A stretch of 64,000 nt of DNA, from assembly GCF_014204795.1 (NCBI RefSeq), contig NZ_JACHMB010000001.1, positions 2,418,001 to 2,482,000 of the forward strand. The letters are read 5' to 3'. This document shows, piece by piece, positions 19,111-28,359 of the stretch (positions are counted from its first letter, which is position 1; every line of letters begins with the position of its first letter). This stretch comes from Nonomuraea jabiensis. Its GTDB lineage: Bacteria > Actinomycetota > Actinomycetes > Streptosporangiales > Streptosporangiaceae. Made by a program: the position numbers and the translations under genes. The notes beneath the pieces were generated by a model, which saw only the letters and a list, made by a program, of their open reading frames with translations, ran no database searches and was not told the origin of the DNA.

Positions 19111-19186
19111 GGGGCGTTAGCTCAATTGGCAGAGCTGCGGACTTTTAATCCGTAGGTTCCGGGTTCGAGCCCCGGGCGCCCTACCA
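19111..19186 (+). tRNA. tRNA-Lys (TTT), integration target
   Basis: 76 bases with encoded CCA. The anticodon arm GCGGA-CTTTTAA-TCCGT gives TTT. The acceptor begins GGGGCGT and ends GCGCCCT, discriminator A. The C-terminal ~23 codons of the - strand integrase are read from the tRNA itself, so this is the probable att site of an integrated element. Confidence 0.95.
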
Positions 19187-20079
19187 CCCTTCACTCTTCT
19201 GACCAGGGGCTTTGCCTCTCCCCCGGAATCCGCAGGGCCACTGATCCCCCCTTGGGAGACCGAGGGGAGACCGCCAGTTTGGGAGACCGCCCGCGGGACG
19301 ATCGCGGCGCTCGCCTCGGCCGCCTCGTGCGCCAGCTCCGGAAGCACTGTCGTGTACGTGTTCTCGGTCAGATTCGTCGAGCTGTGGCGCAGCATCGTGG
19401 ACACCATCTTCGTGTCGGCGCCGGCCGCGTAAGCGAGCGTCGCCGCGCAGTGCCGTAGATCGTGCAAACGGATCGGCGGCAGGCCCGCTTGGTAAGCGAG
19501 TTGCGAGAAGAGCTCGCTGACCCACGCCGGGTGCAGCTCAGTACCGTCCTCATGCGTGAAGATGCGGCCGGTGGTTGTCCACGCCTCGCCCCACTCCAGG
19601 CGTTCCTCGTTCTGCCGAGCGCGGTGCTCCTTCAGCACGGAGACCGTACCGGTGTCGAGGGCGATCACTCCGTCGCTCGCCTCCGTCTTGGGCTCGCCCT
19701 CCTCGAACTCCCATCCGACTTGAACGAGTTGCTTCGCCACAGCCAGCGTGCGCTCGTCCATGTCGAGGTCCTCCCACCGAACGCCGCACCCCTCGCCGCG
19801 GCGCAGGCCACGGAAAGCGATGAGGTGGAACAGGGCGTACAGCCGATGCTGGGCCGCGACGTCGAGGAATGCGCCGAGCTGGACCGGAGTCCAGACCATC
19901 ACGGGGGACGGTCGCAGTTCGAGGGACTCCCAGACCCGTACGGCACTGATCTTCTTGCCGCCCTTCTCCGCCTTCACGGCCGCCAGGCGCTCGGCGAACT
20001 TGGCGTCGAACGTCTCCACCTGTTGCTTGGTCCACACCAGAGCCTTGGGCCGCTTGGCCTTGTCCAGCTTGATGGCCTT
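19117..20079 (-). pseudogene. Tyrosine integrase, 5'-truncated
   Basis: The C-terminal catalytic domain is whole. The first catalytic Arg lies in AFRGLRRGEG, then HDLRHCAATLAYAAGAD, the second His/Arg pair in MLRHSS, and the nucleophile Tyr in ENTYTTV. It continues through GARTRNLRIKSPQLC, coded by the antisense of tRNA-Lys. The N-terminal arm-binding and core-binding domains are largely missing: upstream of KRPKALVWTKQQVE the frame meets a TAG at about 20,080 and homology stops. A GTG at 20,037 could still give a 306-residue product. Likely a relic of an ICE or prophage that used this tRNA. Confidence 0.8.
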
Positions 20080-20165
20080 CTACCGCCAGAATCTCACCTT
20101 TGACCGAACTTACACGCTGACGTTCTTGGTGAACTGGCTGCCCGGCGCCGCTGACCTGGCAGGTG

Positions 20166-20194
20166 TCCCTGCCCGACCGGGTGCCGGGCAGGGA
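20166..20194 (-). terminator. Terminator after S8 protease gene
   Basis: TCCCTGCCCG pairs with CGGGCAGGGA across a 9-base loop. It starts 9 bases beyond the - strand protease stop. Confidence 0.7.
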
Positions 20195-20202
20195 TCCTGG
20201 CC

Positions 20203-23200
20203 TCAGCCCACCGCGTACGCGCGCGTCACGGTCTGTGTCACACGGCCGCCTCGGGTGTCGGCGACAGTGGCGCGCAGCGATACGTACCCGCTGGTAGCGG
20301 GGTTGGCCAGCAGCGCGGCCCAGCCGGAGCCGGACGGGACCACCGGCACCGGACGCCAGCTTCCGCCGTCGTCGAACGACGCCTCCAGCTTGATCGTCCT
20401 GACCCGCGCCTCTTCCGCGCCGGGGTTGCGCTCGACACGGATGGGAATTCGGGTCAGCGACCGGGGCTTGGCGCGATTGTGGTCGTCCAGCCCGGCGGGG
20501 ACGTAGCGGACCGCCATCAAGGGCAGCGCTCGCGCCTCGGCGGTCCGCTCCGAGCGGAACGTCCACACCGACTCGATGCCCGTGGACAGCGTGCCCAGCC
20601 GCTGGGCGGACGCGGTCAGCGTGTAGTCAGCCGCCTCGGCTGGGAGCTGACGGGCCTCCAGCAGGCATCGGGCGGGCTGGAGGTAGGCGCACCCGGCCAG
20701 GTCCGCCCTGGCGAGCACCGCACCGCCGCGGGCCAGGGTGAGCGTGCCGGTGGTGGCGCTGTCGGCGCCGGTGAGGGAGGCTGCGTCGGTGAAGAGCCGG
20801 TCGGCGCTGAAACGCAGCCGGTCACCGTCGCGATCGCCGGCCGGTGTGCCGAACGCGGGACCGGTCACGGCGGCGTTCCAGGTCTCCTTGACGGTGCCGC
20901 GCTTGAGGACCTCGGTCGTGCCGGCCACGACGTGCGTGCCCGTCCACACCTCCGTCGTCCAGGCGAACCCGGGCGTGCGGTAGTGCGTCATCGTCCCGGG
21001 CAGGTCCATGGCGGGGCTGGCGTAGGGGAAGACGAGGTTCCAGGGGTATCCCGGAAGCCGGACGCCCACGTATGCCCGGGCCTGGGCGGCCGTGCCGGGA
21101 GCCCGGTAGCTCGCCTCCACCTTCACCAGCTCGTTCGTCCGCGCCGTGTAGGTGGGATCGTCCGGGATGCCATTCTCGTGGTAATGGACCAGGTCGTAGC
21201 GGTACGGGCTCGGCCGGGTGCCTTTCTTGTGCCAGACGGTCCTGGCCAGGTACGTCAGACCCGGCGTTCTGACAGGGAGCGCGTAGTAGGTCATCCCGCC
21301 GCCGCCGGCCATGAACCCGAACATCCAGGACCCGTTGATCAGGTTCATCTCCAGCAGATCGGCCTGCTGAGCGGTCGGCTCATCCACCGCGAACCTCACC
21401 TGCTTGCCCTCCCGCACGTCGAGCGTCACCTCGCGGTCGGCGTCGGTCAATGGCACGGCCTGGTGCGCGGTCATGGTCACCTCGTCGTCGCCCACGTCGG
21501 CGTAGAGGTTCCAGTCGCCCTTCGGCAGGCGGACCTTCGCCACGCCACGCTTGAAGAACAGCGCCTCCCGGCGTCCGGTCTTGAGGTCGTAGACCTCGCC
21601 GGAGCTCGCGAAGAGCGGCTGGCCCTCCTTGCCGACGGCCTTGACGGTCAGGTTGTACGACTCGGGCTCCACGTACGCGCCCGCGAGGGTGCGCACCACG
21701 ATGTCGCCGGACCTGGCGGTGACGGTGCCCGGGTAGTCGCCGGGGGCCTTGCCCTCGGCGTGGATCGTCAGCTTGACCGAGGCCTCCCCCTTGGCGGGCA
21801 CCTCGAGCCGCTGCTGTTCCAGGCGCAGCACGTCGTTGGAGGTGGTGAGGTCCAGGGTGACCGGGGTGTCGCTGGAGTTGGTGTAGGTGAGGGTCTTGGT
21901 GGCCGCTCGTTCCCCCGTGCCGTTCCAGGGGAACGCCGCCCACACGTTGCCGGTCGTCTCCACCACGGGCTGGGCCAGGGCGCGGACCAGGTCCACCCTG
22001 CCCGCCCCCTCCTGGTACGGCGTGGCGCTCCCGTTCGGGGCGGCGCTGCCGATGAGCGCCGCCTTCAGCCGCGCCCCGTTCCAGTCGGGGTGCCGCTGCG
22101 CCAGGATCGCCGCCGCGCCCGCCACGTGCGGCGCCGCCATCGACGTGCCACTGTGCGCCACGTACGGCCCGTCCGCGGTGCCCGCCGCGGCGGCGGCCGT
22201 GATCTCCACACCCGGCGCGGTCACGTCCGGCTTGATCGCGTGATCGCCCTTGCGGGGCCCGGCACTGGAGAAGGACGCCTTCATGTCGTCCCGATCCACC
22301 GCGCCCACGGTCAGAGCGGCGTCGGCGCTGCCGGGACTACCCACCGTCCCGGCGAGCCCGTCGTTCCCTGCGGAGATCACGAACAGCGCGCCGGTCCGCT
22401 CCGACAGCGTGTCGACCGCCTGCTCCAGCGGGTCCGCGTCGGGCGTGTCCGGGCCGCCGAGGCTCATGTTGACGACCTTGGCCTTGACCTCTACGGCGGC
22501 CCACTCCATGCCGGCCAGGATGTGGGACTCGAACATCACCTGATCCCCCACCTTGCCGAGGGCGATCTTCGCGTCCGGGGCCACGCCGCGGTACTTGCCG
22601 CCGGACGCGGCGCCCGCGCCGGCCAGAATCGACGCCACATGCGTGCCGTGGCCCACGTTGTCGCGCGCGTCGGTGCCGCCGGTGAAGTCCCGCGCCTGCG
22701 TGACCACACCCTTCAGATCGGGGTGGTCGGGGTCGTAGCCGGAGTCCAGCACGGCCACCGTGACGCCCTTGCCCGTCAGGCCCTGCTGCCACGCCTGCGG
22801 AGCGCCGATCTGCTTGACGCTCCGGTCCAGGCTGAACGAGCGCTTGCCGTCCAGCCACAGCTTCGTCTTCCCGCCGCTCAACGTCCGGGCGCCGCCGACC
22901 AGGCCCTTCCACGCCTCGGCCGCGCTCTCCTTCGGCACCTGCATGGCCGACATGCCCAACTGGGACAGGTGCCCGGCCAGCCTCGCGCTCCGCGGGGCGG
23001 GCACGTCCCCCTGCGCGATCAACGGGATGTCGCCCCGCCGCTCGTCGCCGTACCCCCACTCCAGCAGTTGCGTCACGTCGAACAGCCGCTCGTCCAGCAC
23101 CCCCTGCGCCACCAGCGCGAACGCGTCGGACGGATAGACGTGCAGGTGCCCGTCACGGTACCGGGTGGAGTAGCGGACCTGCCTGCCCGGCCCCGGCTCC

Positions 23201-23391
23201 ACCCGGTGACCGGCGGGGGTGACGACAACCCGGTCGCCGGTGAGCAGGGTCACCGTGCCCGACCGGCCGCTCCCCTGCTGCGCGACCGCCTGCCCAGAGT
23301 CCTGCCCGCCGGGATCGGCGGGCGCCTGCACAGTCGCGAATCCCACTGACCCGGCCAGGACGGCGGCGACCAAGCCACTGCCTAAGCTCAT
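20203..23391 (-). CDS. Large secreted subtilisin-like serine protease (S8)
   Basis: 1062 residues. The ATG at 23,391 has GGAGAGGT six bases upstream and opens a signal peptide (VAAVLAGSVGFATVQA). A ~170-residue propeptide follows, then the S8 domain (~195-480) with catalytic Asp in VAVLDSGYD, His in NVGHGTHVAS, oxyanion Asn in FVISAGNDG and Ser in HSGTSMAAPH. The remaining ~580 residues are beta-rich (Fn3-like and unassigned modules) and end RVTQTVTRAYAVG. It may process secreted or wall proteins. It sits between two clearly broken mobile-element genes but is intact, with GC like the core genome. Confidence 0.9.
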   Translation of the reverse strand: MSLGSGLVAAVLAGSVGFATVQAPADPGGQDSGQAVAQQGSGRSGTVTLLTGDRVVVTPAGHRVEPGPGRQVRYSTRYRDGHLHVYPSDAFALVAQGVLDERLFDVTQLLEWGYGDERRGDIPLIAQGDVPAPRSARLAGHLSQLGMSAMQVPKESAAEAWKGLVGGARTLSGGKTKLWLDGKRSFSLDRSVKQIGAPQAWQQGLTGKGVTVAVLDSGYDPDHPDLKGVVTQARDFTGGTDARDNVGHGTHVASILAGAGAASGGKYRGVAPDAKIALGKVGDQVMFESHILAGMEWAAVEVKAKVVNMSLGGPDTPDADPLEQAVDTLSERTGALFVISAGNDGLAGTVGSPGSADAALTVGAVDRDDMKASFSSAGPRKGDHAIKPDVTAPGVEITAAAAAGTADGPYVAHSGTSMAAPHVAGAAAILAQRHPDWNGARLKAALIGSAAPNGSATPYQEGAGRVDLVRALAQPVVETTGNVWAAFPWNGTGERAATKTLTYTNSSDTPVTLDLTTSNDVLRLEQQRLEVPAKGEASVKLTIHAEGKAPGDYPGTVTARSGDIVVRTLAGAYVEPESYNLTVKAVGKEGQPLFASSGEVYDLKTGRREALFFKRGVAKVRLPKGDWNLYADVGDDEVTMTAHQAVPLTDADREVTLDVREGKQVRFAVDEPTAQQADLLEMNLINGSWMFGFMAGGGGMTYYALPVRTPGLTYLARTVWHKKGTRPSPYRYDLVHYHENGIPDDPTYTARTNELVKVEASYRAPGTAAQARAYVGVRLPGYPWNLVFPYASPAMDLPGTMTHYRTPGFAWTTEVWTGTHVVAGTTEVLKRGTVKETWNAAVTGPAFGTPAGDRDGDRLRFSADRLFTDAASLTGADSATTGTLTLARGGAVLARADLAGCAYLQPARCLLEARQLPAEAADYTLTASAQRLGTLSTGIESVWTFRSERTAEARALPLMAVRYVPAGLDDHNRAKPRSLTRIPIRVERNPGAEEARVRTIKLEASFDDGGSWRPVPVVPSGSGWAALLANPATSGYVSLRATVADTRGGRVTQTVTRAYAVG

Positions 23392-23542
23392 GCGCACCTC
23401 TCCGAGGATTGAAGATCGACACAAGCTATTACCGCCAGGCGGCTATAGAGTTCATGACGTTTCTCCGGGCATCTCCTGAAATGCGCCCGCTGAGTCGGGC
23501 ATCTGCTGAGATGCGACCAAGCAACCGAGAGAGGGCGACATC

Positions 23543-23961
23543 GGGTTACCGCCGCCGGAGCAGCGCTTCGAGGCGCTCTACCTGGCGCGCTATCCCACCG
23601 TCGCCGCCTACGTCACGTGGCGTGCCGACTCTCCGCGCCCAGGAGCGGCGGTCGGCGCTGGCCGTACGGCTGCGCGAGGAACTCGCCGCCTGGACGCGCC
23701 CGGTATCCGGTGGGGACGGCGGCGCGGCGAGCCGGGCGTTCCGGCGGCTGTCTCCCGGTGATAGGGAACTGCTGGCGTTGGTCGGCTGGGAAGGGCTCGA
23801 CCACGCTCAGATCGCCAAGGTTGCTCGGCTGCTCGCGCGGCGCCGTACGGCTGCGCCTGCACCGCGCCCGCAAGCGGCTGGCCAGGGAGCTGGCCGCCGC
23901 CGACCTGGATGTGGCCTCGTACGGCATACGCGCCGTCTCCCTCGTGGGAAGAAGGTCATGA
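23543..23961 (+). pseudogene. ECF sigma factor remnant
   Basis: Three fragments in different frames rebuild a sigma factor. RFEALYLARYPTVAAYV is the region-2 start. FRRLSPGDRELLALVGWEGLDHAQIAKV is region 4, and a frame change leads to SRGAVRLRLHRARKRLARELA, the second half of the region-4 HTH. Most of region 2 is deleted. At least two frameshifts plus the deletion mark it as dead. Confidence 0.75.
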
Positions 23962-24210
23962 ACACCGATGTGGACCGCGTCGTCGCCCGTCTCGCCCGGC
24001 CCGGGGCCCGGCCTGGGCGAGGGGGCGCGACCTGATGCACCAGATCATGACCACCGAGCCCGCTCCCGCCCCGGCGGATGTCCCTGCGGATCACGCTGCC
24101 CGGGTGGCGCTGGTGACGGCGGTGGTGTTGGTGCTCACCTGGCTGGCGCTGGCGCGGTCCGGCTTCGCCCCTCGCCCGGACGCCGCTGCGTTGTACCTGT
24201 CTGACCCGGC
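23958..24210 (+). pseudogene. Anti-sigma / CU044-type partner remnant
   Basis: MNTDVDRVVARLARPG begins in the usual place, overlapping the sigma remnant, then shifts frame to RDLMHQIMTTEPAPAPAD and a membrane helix VALVTAVVLVLTWLALARSG. The start and helix are recognisable; the extracellular part is lost and replaced by transposase-like sequence. Confidence 0.55.
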
Positions 24211-24300
24211 CCGGGCGCTGGCTTCAGTGGCTCAGGACTTGGGCATCAGCCGGGAAACCTTGCGCAACTGGGTGCGTCAGGCCCAGACAGACGGGACCGC
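24195..24300 (+). pseudogene. IS3-type OrfA helix-turn-helix fragment
   Basis: In frame with the preceding membrane segment is DPARALASVAQDLGISRE followed by TLRNWVRQAQTDG, the OrfA HTH of IS3-type transposases. Nothing of OrfB follows. It marks an insertion or deletion scar. Confidence 0.55.
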
Positions 24301-24590
24301 CGGGGCCAAGCAGACAGGCCCGGCGAAGAAGCCGGCGAGCGGTGTTCGGCGTGCAGAAGTCGCCGTGGTTCAGTGCCTTGGGCGCGTCGGGCGGCATGGC
24401 CAAGAAGCGGTCGAGCGCCCGACCGAGTCCCTTGGCCTGGGAGCCGGACAGCCCTCCGGACGAGACCAGCCGATCGAGGGCAGCTGTTTGCCTCCCCGGG
24501 CTCTGAGGGAAGAACGGCGATCGAGGTCGGGCGTGCTCGACGGCGCGGGACCGGGCTGTGTCATCAAGTGACAGCCAGACCTCTTTCAAG
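24300..24590. other. Scrambled segment without an assignable gene
   Basis: No frame gives a known domain. The - strand can be read as a continuous stretch with KALNHGDFCTPN, which I cannot place. It is probably rearranged debris between the OrfA scrap and the resolvase remnant. Confidence 0.4.
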
Positions 24591-24780
24591 TTCTCCCCGG
24601 CCACCCGGCGGGACAGCACCCACTTCGCCAGGCCATGCCTTCGCGGGTTCGCAGGTGCCCGAGGTTGGCCCCGAACTCGGCGACCATGGTCAGGGTCTGC
24701 AGGAACCGCCGCCCGAACGGGTTGCTCCAGCAGACGGACGCGTCAGTGACGGCCACATCCGAGCGTCCCGCCCGCCATCG
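24590..24780 (-). pseudogene. Serine recombinase (resolvase/invertase) remnant
   Basis: The - strand reads FGRRFLQTLTMVAEFG then ANLGHLRTREGMA, the conserved helix-E region of small serine resolvases. It then loses frame where ARAKGKLRGKQPK would be expected. The catalytic Ser region is absent. Confidence 0.6.
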
Positions 24781-25000
24781 CACGACCTCCGCCCGGTCCG
24801 CTCCAGCGGGATCGCCGCTTCCGCGGGCGCGGCGACGTGAAAGGGGCCGCCGACTGTGCCGGCGGTGCGGGAGGAGGCGGCCCACGTTCGGGTGCCGGCT
24901 CCGATGAAGGGGACCGTTCGCCGAGCTGTGAACGGCCCCCTCCATCACCTCGAACATCGCTCGCTTGCCCCGAGCGACCAGGCCCCCGCGCCCGCCCCGG

Positions 25001-25846
25001 TCAGAGCGCGAAGTCCACGGCGAACCTCTGGTACACCTGCTCCCTGGCCGCCTTCGCCCTGGGCGAGTAGGCGGCGTAGAAGGACTTGCCGCATTCCAGG
25101 TCCTTCAGCGCCGCCTTGATCTCCTTTTCCAGGTACGGCTTGGCCTGCTCCGGCTTCAGCGGCGGCATCAGGGCCAGGGGGCGGCCCTCGGGCACCTTCG
25201 GCAGTGGGCTCTTGCGCAGTTTCTTGGCGACCTGCGTGGCCTGCTTCGTGAACGCCGACCGACCGCGTTCGGCCAGGGCCGAAGGCCTGGTGTCGCTGAT
25301 GCCCAGGCACGCGCCGAACCGCTTGCCGAGCTGCGCGAGCCGCTCGTCCTTGTCTAGAGCGGCCACGGACTTGTCCAGTGCCGCGTTGAGCTGGGTGAGG
25401 TAGTCGCCCCGCTGCGAGGTGACGGTGAGGCCCAGGTGCTTCTCGGCCGCCTCGGCAAAGCAGGCGTCGTCGGCCGCGCGCCATTTCTTGAGCTCGTCCG
25501 CCTGCATCGCCATCAGGTTCTTGTTGTTCACGCTTTCCCCGGACACCGGGTTGACCGCCGGGTCACCCGGATAGACCAGCTTGGACCAGACGCCGAACCC
25601 GTACTTGGCCCGGTACGCGCGCAGCGCCTCATGGTCGCCGGCCAGCCGCTCGAGCTCTCCCGGCTGCCACTTGCGCTTGACGATCGGCTCGGCCAGGTAG
25701 GTGAGCCCCTTCTCCTGCATGCAGGCCACCCTGGTCTCCTCCATGGCGGCCTTCTTCTCGTAGGCGGCCTGCGTCTCCGGCGAGGGGAGAGCGCTGAACG
25801 TACCGATGAGCAGGGTGGCTGCGACGGCCTTCGCTGCGATCAACAT
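25001..25846 (-). CDS. Secreted hypothetical protein
   Basis: 281 residues. ATG 25,846 follows AAGGAGCAAACC. A signal sequence (MLIAAKAVAATLLIGTFSAL) precedes a mostly helical, Lys-rich body with Cys in VACMQEKGL, DDACFAEA, FGACLGIS and DLECGKSF. Alternating Cys suggest two disulfides. No named domain recognised. It lies downstream of a sigma/partner operon on the same strand, behind a four-copy repeat array, and could belong to that regulon. Confidence 0.65.
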   Translation of the reverse strand: MLIAAKAVAATLLIGTFSALPSPETQAAYEKKAAMEETRVACMQEKGLTYLAEPIVKRKWQPGELERLAGDHEALRAYRAKYGFGVWSKLVYPGDPAVNPVSGESVNNKNLMAMQADELKKWRAADDACFAEAAEKHLGLTVTSQRGDYLTQLNAALDKSVAALDKDERLAQLGKRFGACLGISDTRPSALAERGRSAFTKQATQVAKKLRKSPLPKVPEGRPLALMPPLKPEQAKPYLEKEIKAALKDLECGKSFYAAYSPRAKAAREQVYQRFAVDFAL

Positions 25847-25865
25847 GGTTTGCTCCTTCACTTGG

Positions 25866-25920
25866 GCATGCGAAACCACGCATGCGAAACGGGCGCATGC
25901 GTATCAGCGGCATGCGAAAC
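25866..25920. repeat. Four iteron-like GCATGCGAAAC repeats
   Basis: Copies start at 25,866, 25,880, 25,895 and 25,910 (spacing 14, 15, 15). The first, second and fourth are identical; the third reads GCATGCGTATC. They fill the gap between two - strand genes, 20 bases upstream of the secreted protein start. Confidence 0.8.
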
Positions 25921-25956
25921 AGAACTTCCGGCCGAAAGGCCGGATCGGGGGAAGTC

Positions 25957-27024
25957 TCAGCAGGGGATCTGCATGCGGGACGCGTTCGGCGACACCTCGG
26001 GCAGACTGGGGACGACATCGACGGCGAGCACCGCGGTGCCGTTCGCCGTGCCCTTCCTCTTGATGACCTCGCCGAAGGGCATTTTCGCCTTCCTGTCCGT
26101 GGTGTTCACTGTGCGCTCACCCAGGTAGTGATAGGTGCGCTTGTCGAAGATCAGATCCGAGCGAGTGCCATCGCCCTGGTCCATCCCGACGGCCAGGCCG
26201 GGCCGGCCGGCGACGTCCACGGTGTCGGGGATGAGCACGATGCCGTCCAGCCCCGCGGCCACCTGGTAGAGCGCGGCGCTCAGGCTGGGGCGAACCACCG
26301 ACTCGGCGACCAGGCCCTGGAGGGAGGACCACATGCGCAGCGGATCCGGGCCCGTGTCGGCCACGATCTTCGCCCGCACCTGCGCGGGGTCCGTGGGCCA
26401 GCTGCGCAGCCGGGCGTAGGCCGGTTCGCCGGGACAGGCCGCGGGCTCGTACACGGTGTCCTCGACGCCGTGGTCCCAGCGGTTGCGGGGCGCCGGTCCC
26501 GTGGCCGACACGGCCTGCTCGCGGCTCAGCCACGGCTTGCCGACGTCGGCGGCCTCCCAGCGTTCCTCGTTGACCAGCACCTTGGTGTACTGCGGCGGGC
26601 CGGCCTCGTCTGTCGTGAACAGGCTGCGCTGGACCAGCATTCTGGTGTGCGCGTACTGGCCGCGGGCCGGCACCCTGTCCGGCTGCTCGGCGGCGGCCCG
26701 CGCGGCCAGCTTGAGCAGCGTCTGAGCGTCGGCGGGAGGCGCGGCGAGCGGATTGTCCGGATCGGAGCCGCCCAGGCCCACCTGGGCGGCGAGGATGCCG
26801 ACGGTGAGCGCCGCCGCCATGGCGCCGGTCAGGGCGACTCGCCTGGTACGCAGGAAGGCGCCGGGACGGGCGAGCACCCCACGGCCACGCTGACGAGCGA
26901 GCACTCCCCGTCCGCCGGGACGGGCGATCGTGGACATCAGGGCGGCCCGGGAGGCCGCCAGGTCGGTCGCGCTCGGCTCGGGCGTGTCGGCCCACAGGTG
27001 GCCGAGCTCCTCCATCTCATTCAT
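25957..27024 (-). CDS. CU044_5270-type membrane partner of an ECF sigma factor
   Basis: 355 residues starting [18 protein letters not shown], overlapping the sigma gene end by 8 bases. The N-terminal cytoplasmic ~75 residues are Arg-rich with a duplicated GRGVLAR segment. A single helix follows ([19 protein letters not shown]), then a large extracytoplasmic domain with paired Cys near VYEPAACPG and the C-terminus (MQIPC). Family members are predicted anti-sigma or sensor proteins of the upstream ECF factor. No zinc anti-sigma motif is visible. Confidence 0.75.
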   Translation of the reverse strand: MNEMEELGHLWADTPEPSATDLAASRAALMSTIARPGGRGVLARQRGRGVLARPGAFLRTRRVALTGAMAAALTVGILAAQVGLGGSDPDNPLAAPPADAQTLLKLAARAAAEQPDRVPARGQYAHTRMLVQRSLFTTDEAGPPQYTKVLVNEERWEAADVGKPWLSREQAVSATGPAPRNRWDHGVEDTVYEPAACPGEPAYARLRSWPTDPAQVRAKIVADTGPDPLRMWSSLQGLVAESVVRPSLSAALYQVAAGLDGIVLIPDTVDVAGRPGLAVGMDQGDGTRSDLIFDKRTYHYLGERTVNTTDRKAKMPFGEVIKRKGTANGTAVLAVDVVPSLPEVSPNASRMQIPC

Positions 27025-27583
27025 GGGCTGTTCCTTCCAGAGCCTGCCGGATCTTCTTGCGCGCCCGGTTGAGCCGGGAGCGGACAGTCCCGACCGGGAC
27101 GTCCAGCGCCTCGGCCACCGCCTCGTACGTGAGCCCCGCCCACGCCACCAGCAGCAGCGTGTCCCGGTCGCCGGCACCTAACCCGGCCAGGGCCGCCACC
27201 AGCGGCTTGTTCACCGCGAGCGTATTCACGCCGTCCTCCACCAGCCCGCCGTCGATCTCCGCCGGGTGTACGCCACCACGCACGTACGCCCGGTAACGGG
27301 CCACCTCGTGCCTGCGCCTCTTGCCGATCACGTTCGAGGCGATGCCATACAACCAGGGCCGGGCGTCGGCCTGGCAGGACCGGTAGCGGTGCCGGTGTTC
27401 GAACGCCGCCAGGAACGTCTCGGACACCACGTCCTCGGCCGCTTCCGGACCGAGCCTGCGCGCCGCGTAACGGTGCAGGGCGGGAGCATGCCGGTCGAAC
27501 AGCGCGGCGAATGCCTGCGGCTCCCGCAGGGAGCGGCGGATCAAGTCGCTGTCGGCGGCCTCGGCTGTCGCCGGTTCGGCCAT
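27017..27583 (-). CDS. ECF RNA polymerase sigma factor
   Basis: 188 residues. Region 2 ([20 protein letters not shown], then [16 protein letters not shown] and [16 protein letters not shown]) and region 4 ([37 protein letters not shown]) are both complete. It is coupled by overlap to the membrane protein downstream, the layout of the sigma/CU044_5270 operons common in actinobacteria. Confidence 0.9.
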   Translation of the reverse strand: MAEPATAEAADSDLIRRSLREPQAFAALFDRHAPALHRYAARRLGPEAAEDVVSETFLAAFEHRHRYRSCQADARPWLYGIASNVIGKRRRHEVARYRAYVRGGVHPAEIDGGLVEDGVNTLAVNKPLVAALAGLGAGDRDTLLLVAWAGLTYEAVAEALDVPVGTVRSRLNRARKKIRQALEGTAHE

Positions 27584-28359
27584 GAACGGTTCAGCTCCTT
27601 CTCGCGGGTGCGGGCAGATTCACCTGTACTTACCGCTGCTCCGCCGAAAAGTTCACACCCGGGCCCGGCGATTTCTGACGCGGCACCAGCCGTACCCCTT
27701 GACGCCGTGCAGCGGGCGGCGCCGCCCGGACGAGCCGGTGCAGCGCGGGGGGGTGGAGGGCCGCTTCGCCGGCGGACACGAGGGTGTCCTGGCGCAGCCA
27801 CGTACGCAAGAAGGCGTCAAGACTCCGCACAGCCCGCGTTGCGATCTCGCGGTCTAGGCCTCCTGAACCCAGCGATCGTTACCTCATATTCGCAATAGTG
27901 CTCCCCGTGCCACTCGAAGCCGTTGCCGGTGTGGCAGAGGAGCCGGTGAAGGGTCTGGGTGCGGTTGACGTGCAGGGACGGGTAGTCGTGGATGAGCTTC
28001 GCGACGGTGCAGGTGGGCGAACCGCAGCCCAGGCCTGGCGGGCAGGACCCGCAGGGTGTGCTCATGGCGGGAATCTCCGATCGGAAGGAGGGTGCCGCGC
28101 CCGTACTGGCCGGCGCGAGCGCCCGCCACCCCGTACCGCGCGCCCGGGGCGCTGCTGGCGCACGCGATGGCGGTTCCAGGCGAAGTGCGCCAGGCCACCA
28201 AGCCGGTGACGATACTTAGCGATTGTTGAGCGACAGGAGAGCGTCAGAAGACCGCGACACTGAATGGCAGTAGCAGAGCGTTACAACGACACAGAGAGCG
28301 ATCAAAGAAAGATCATGTCGCTGGGCCGTGTGGTCGTGGGCTTAGTGTCTGTACAGGCA
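27584..28359. other. Gene-poor interval
   Basis: Apart from the small Cys-rich candidate at 27,817-28,065 I see no supported gene. The stretch 28,230-28,350 is AT-richer than its surroundings and may hold promoters. It looks like decayed sequence between the ECF operon and the DDE element. Confidence 0.4.
27817..28065 (-). CDS. Small Cys-rich hypothetical protein (candidate)
   Basis: 82 residues opening MSTPCGSCPPGLGCGSPTC, with further Cys/His in LCHTGNGFEWHGEHYCEYE. The spacing could bind zinc. GGAG lies 13 bases upstream of the ATG. It resembles small orphan genes of actinobacterial mobile elements but I cannot name a family. It could be spurious. Confidence 0.35.
   Translation of the reverse strand: MSTPCGSCPPGLGCGSPTCTVAKLIHDYPSLHVNRTQTLHRLLCHTGNGFEWHGEHYCEYEVTIAGFRRPRPRDRNAGCAES

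Noticed and set aside
20479..23349. Very long + strand frame opposite the S8 protease
   Set aside because: Composition is typical of antisense to GC-rich coding DNA. The - strand carries the complete catalytic triad and a strong ribosome site.
25866..25920. CRISPR-like array
   Set aside because: Repeats are 11 bases with 3-4 base gaps, far too short for repeat-spacer units, and no cas genes are present. Treated as iterons.
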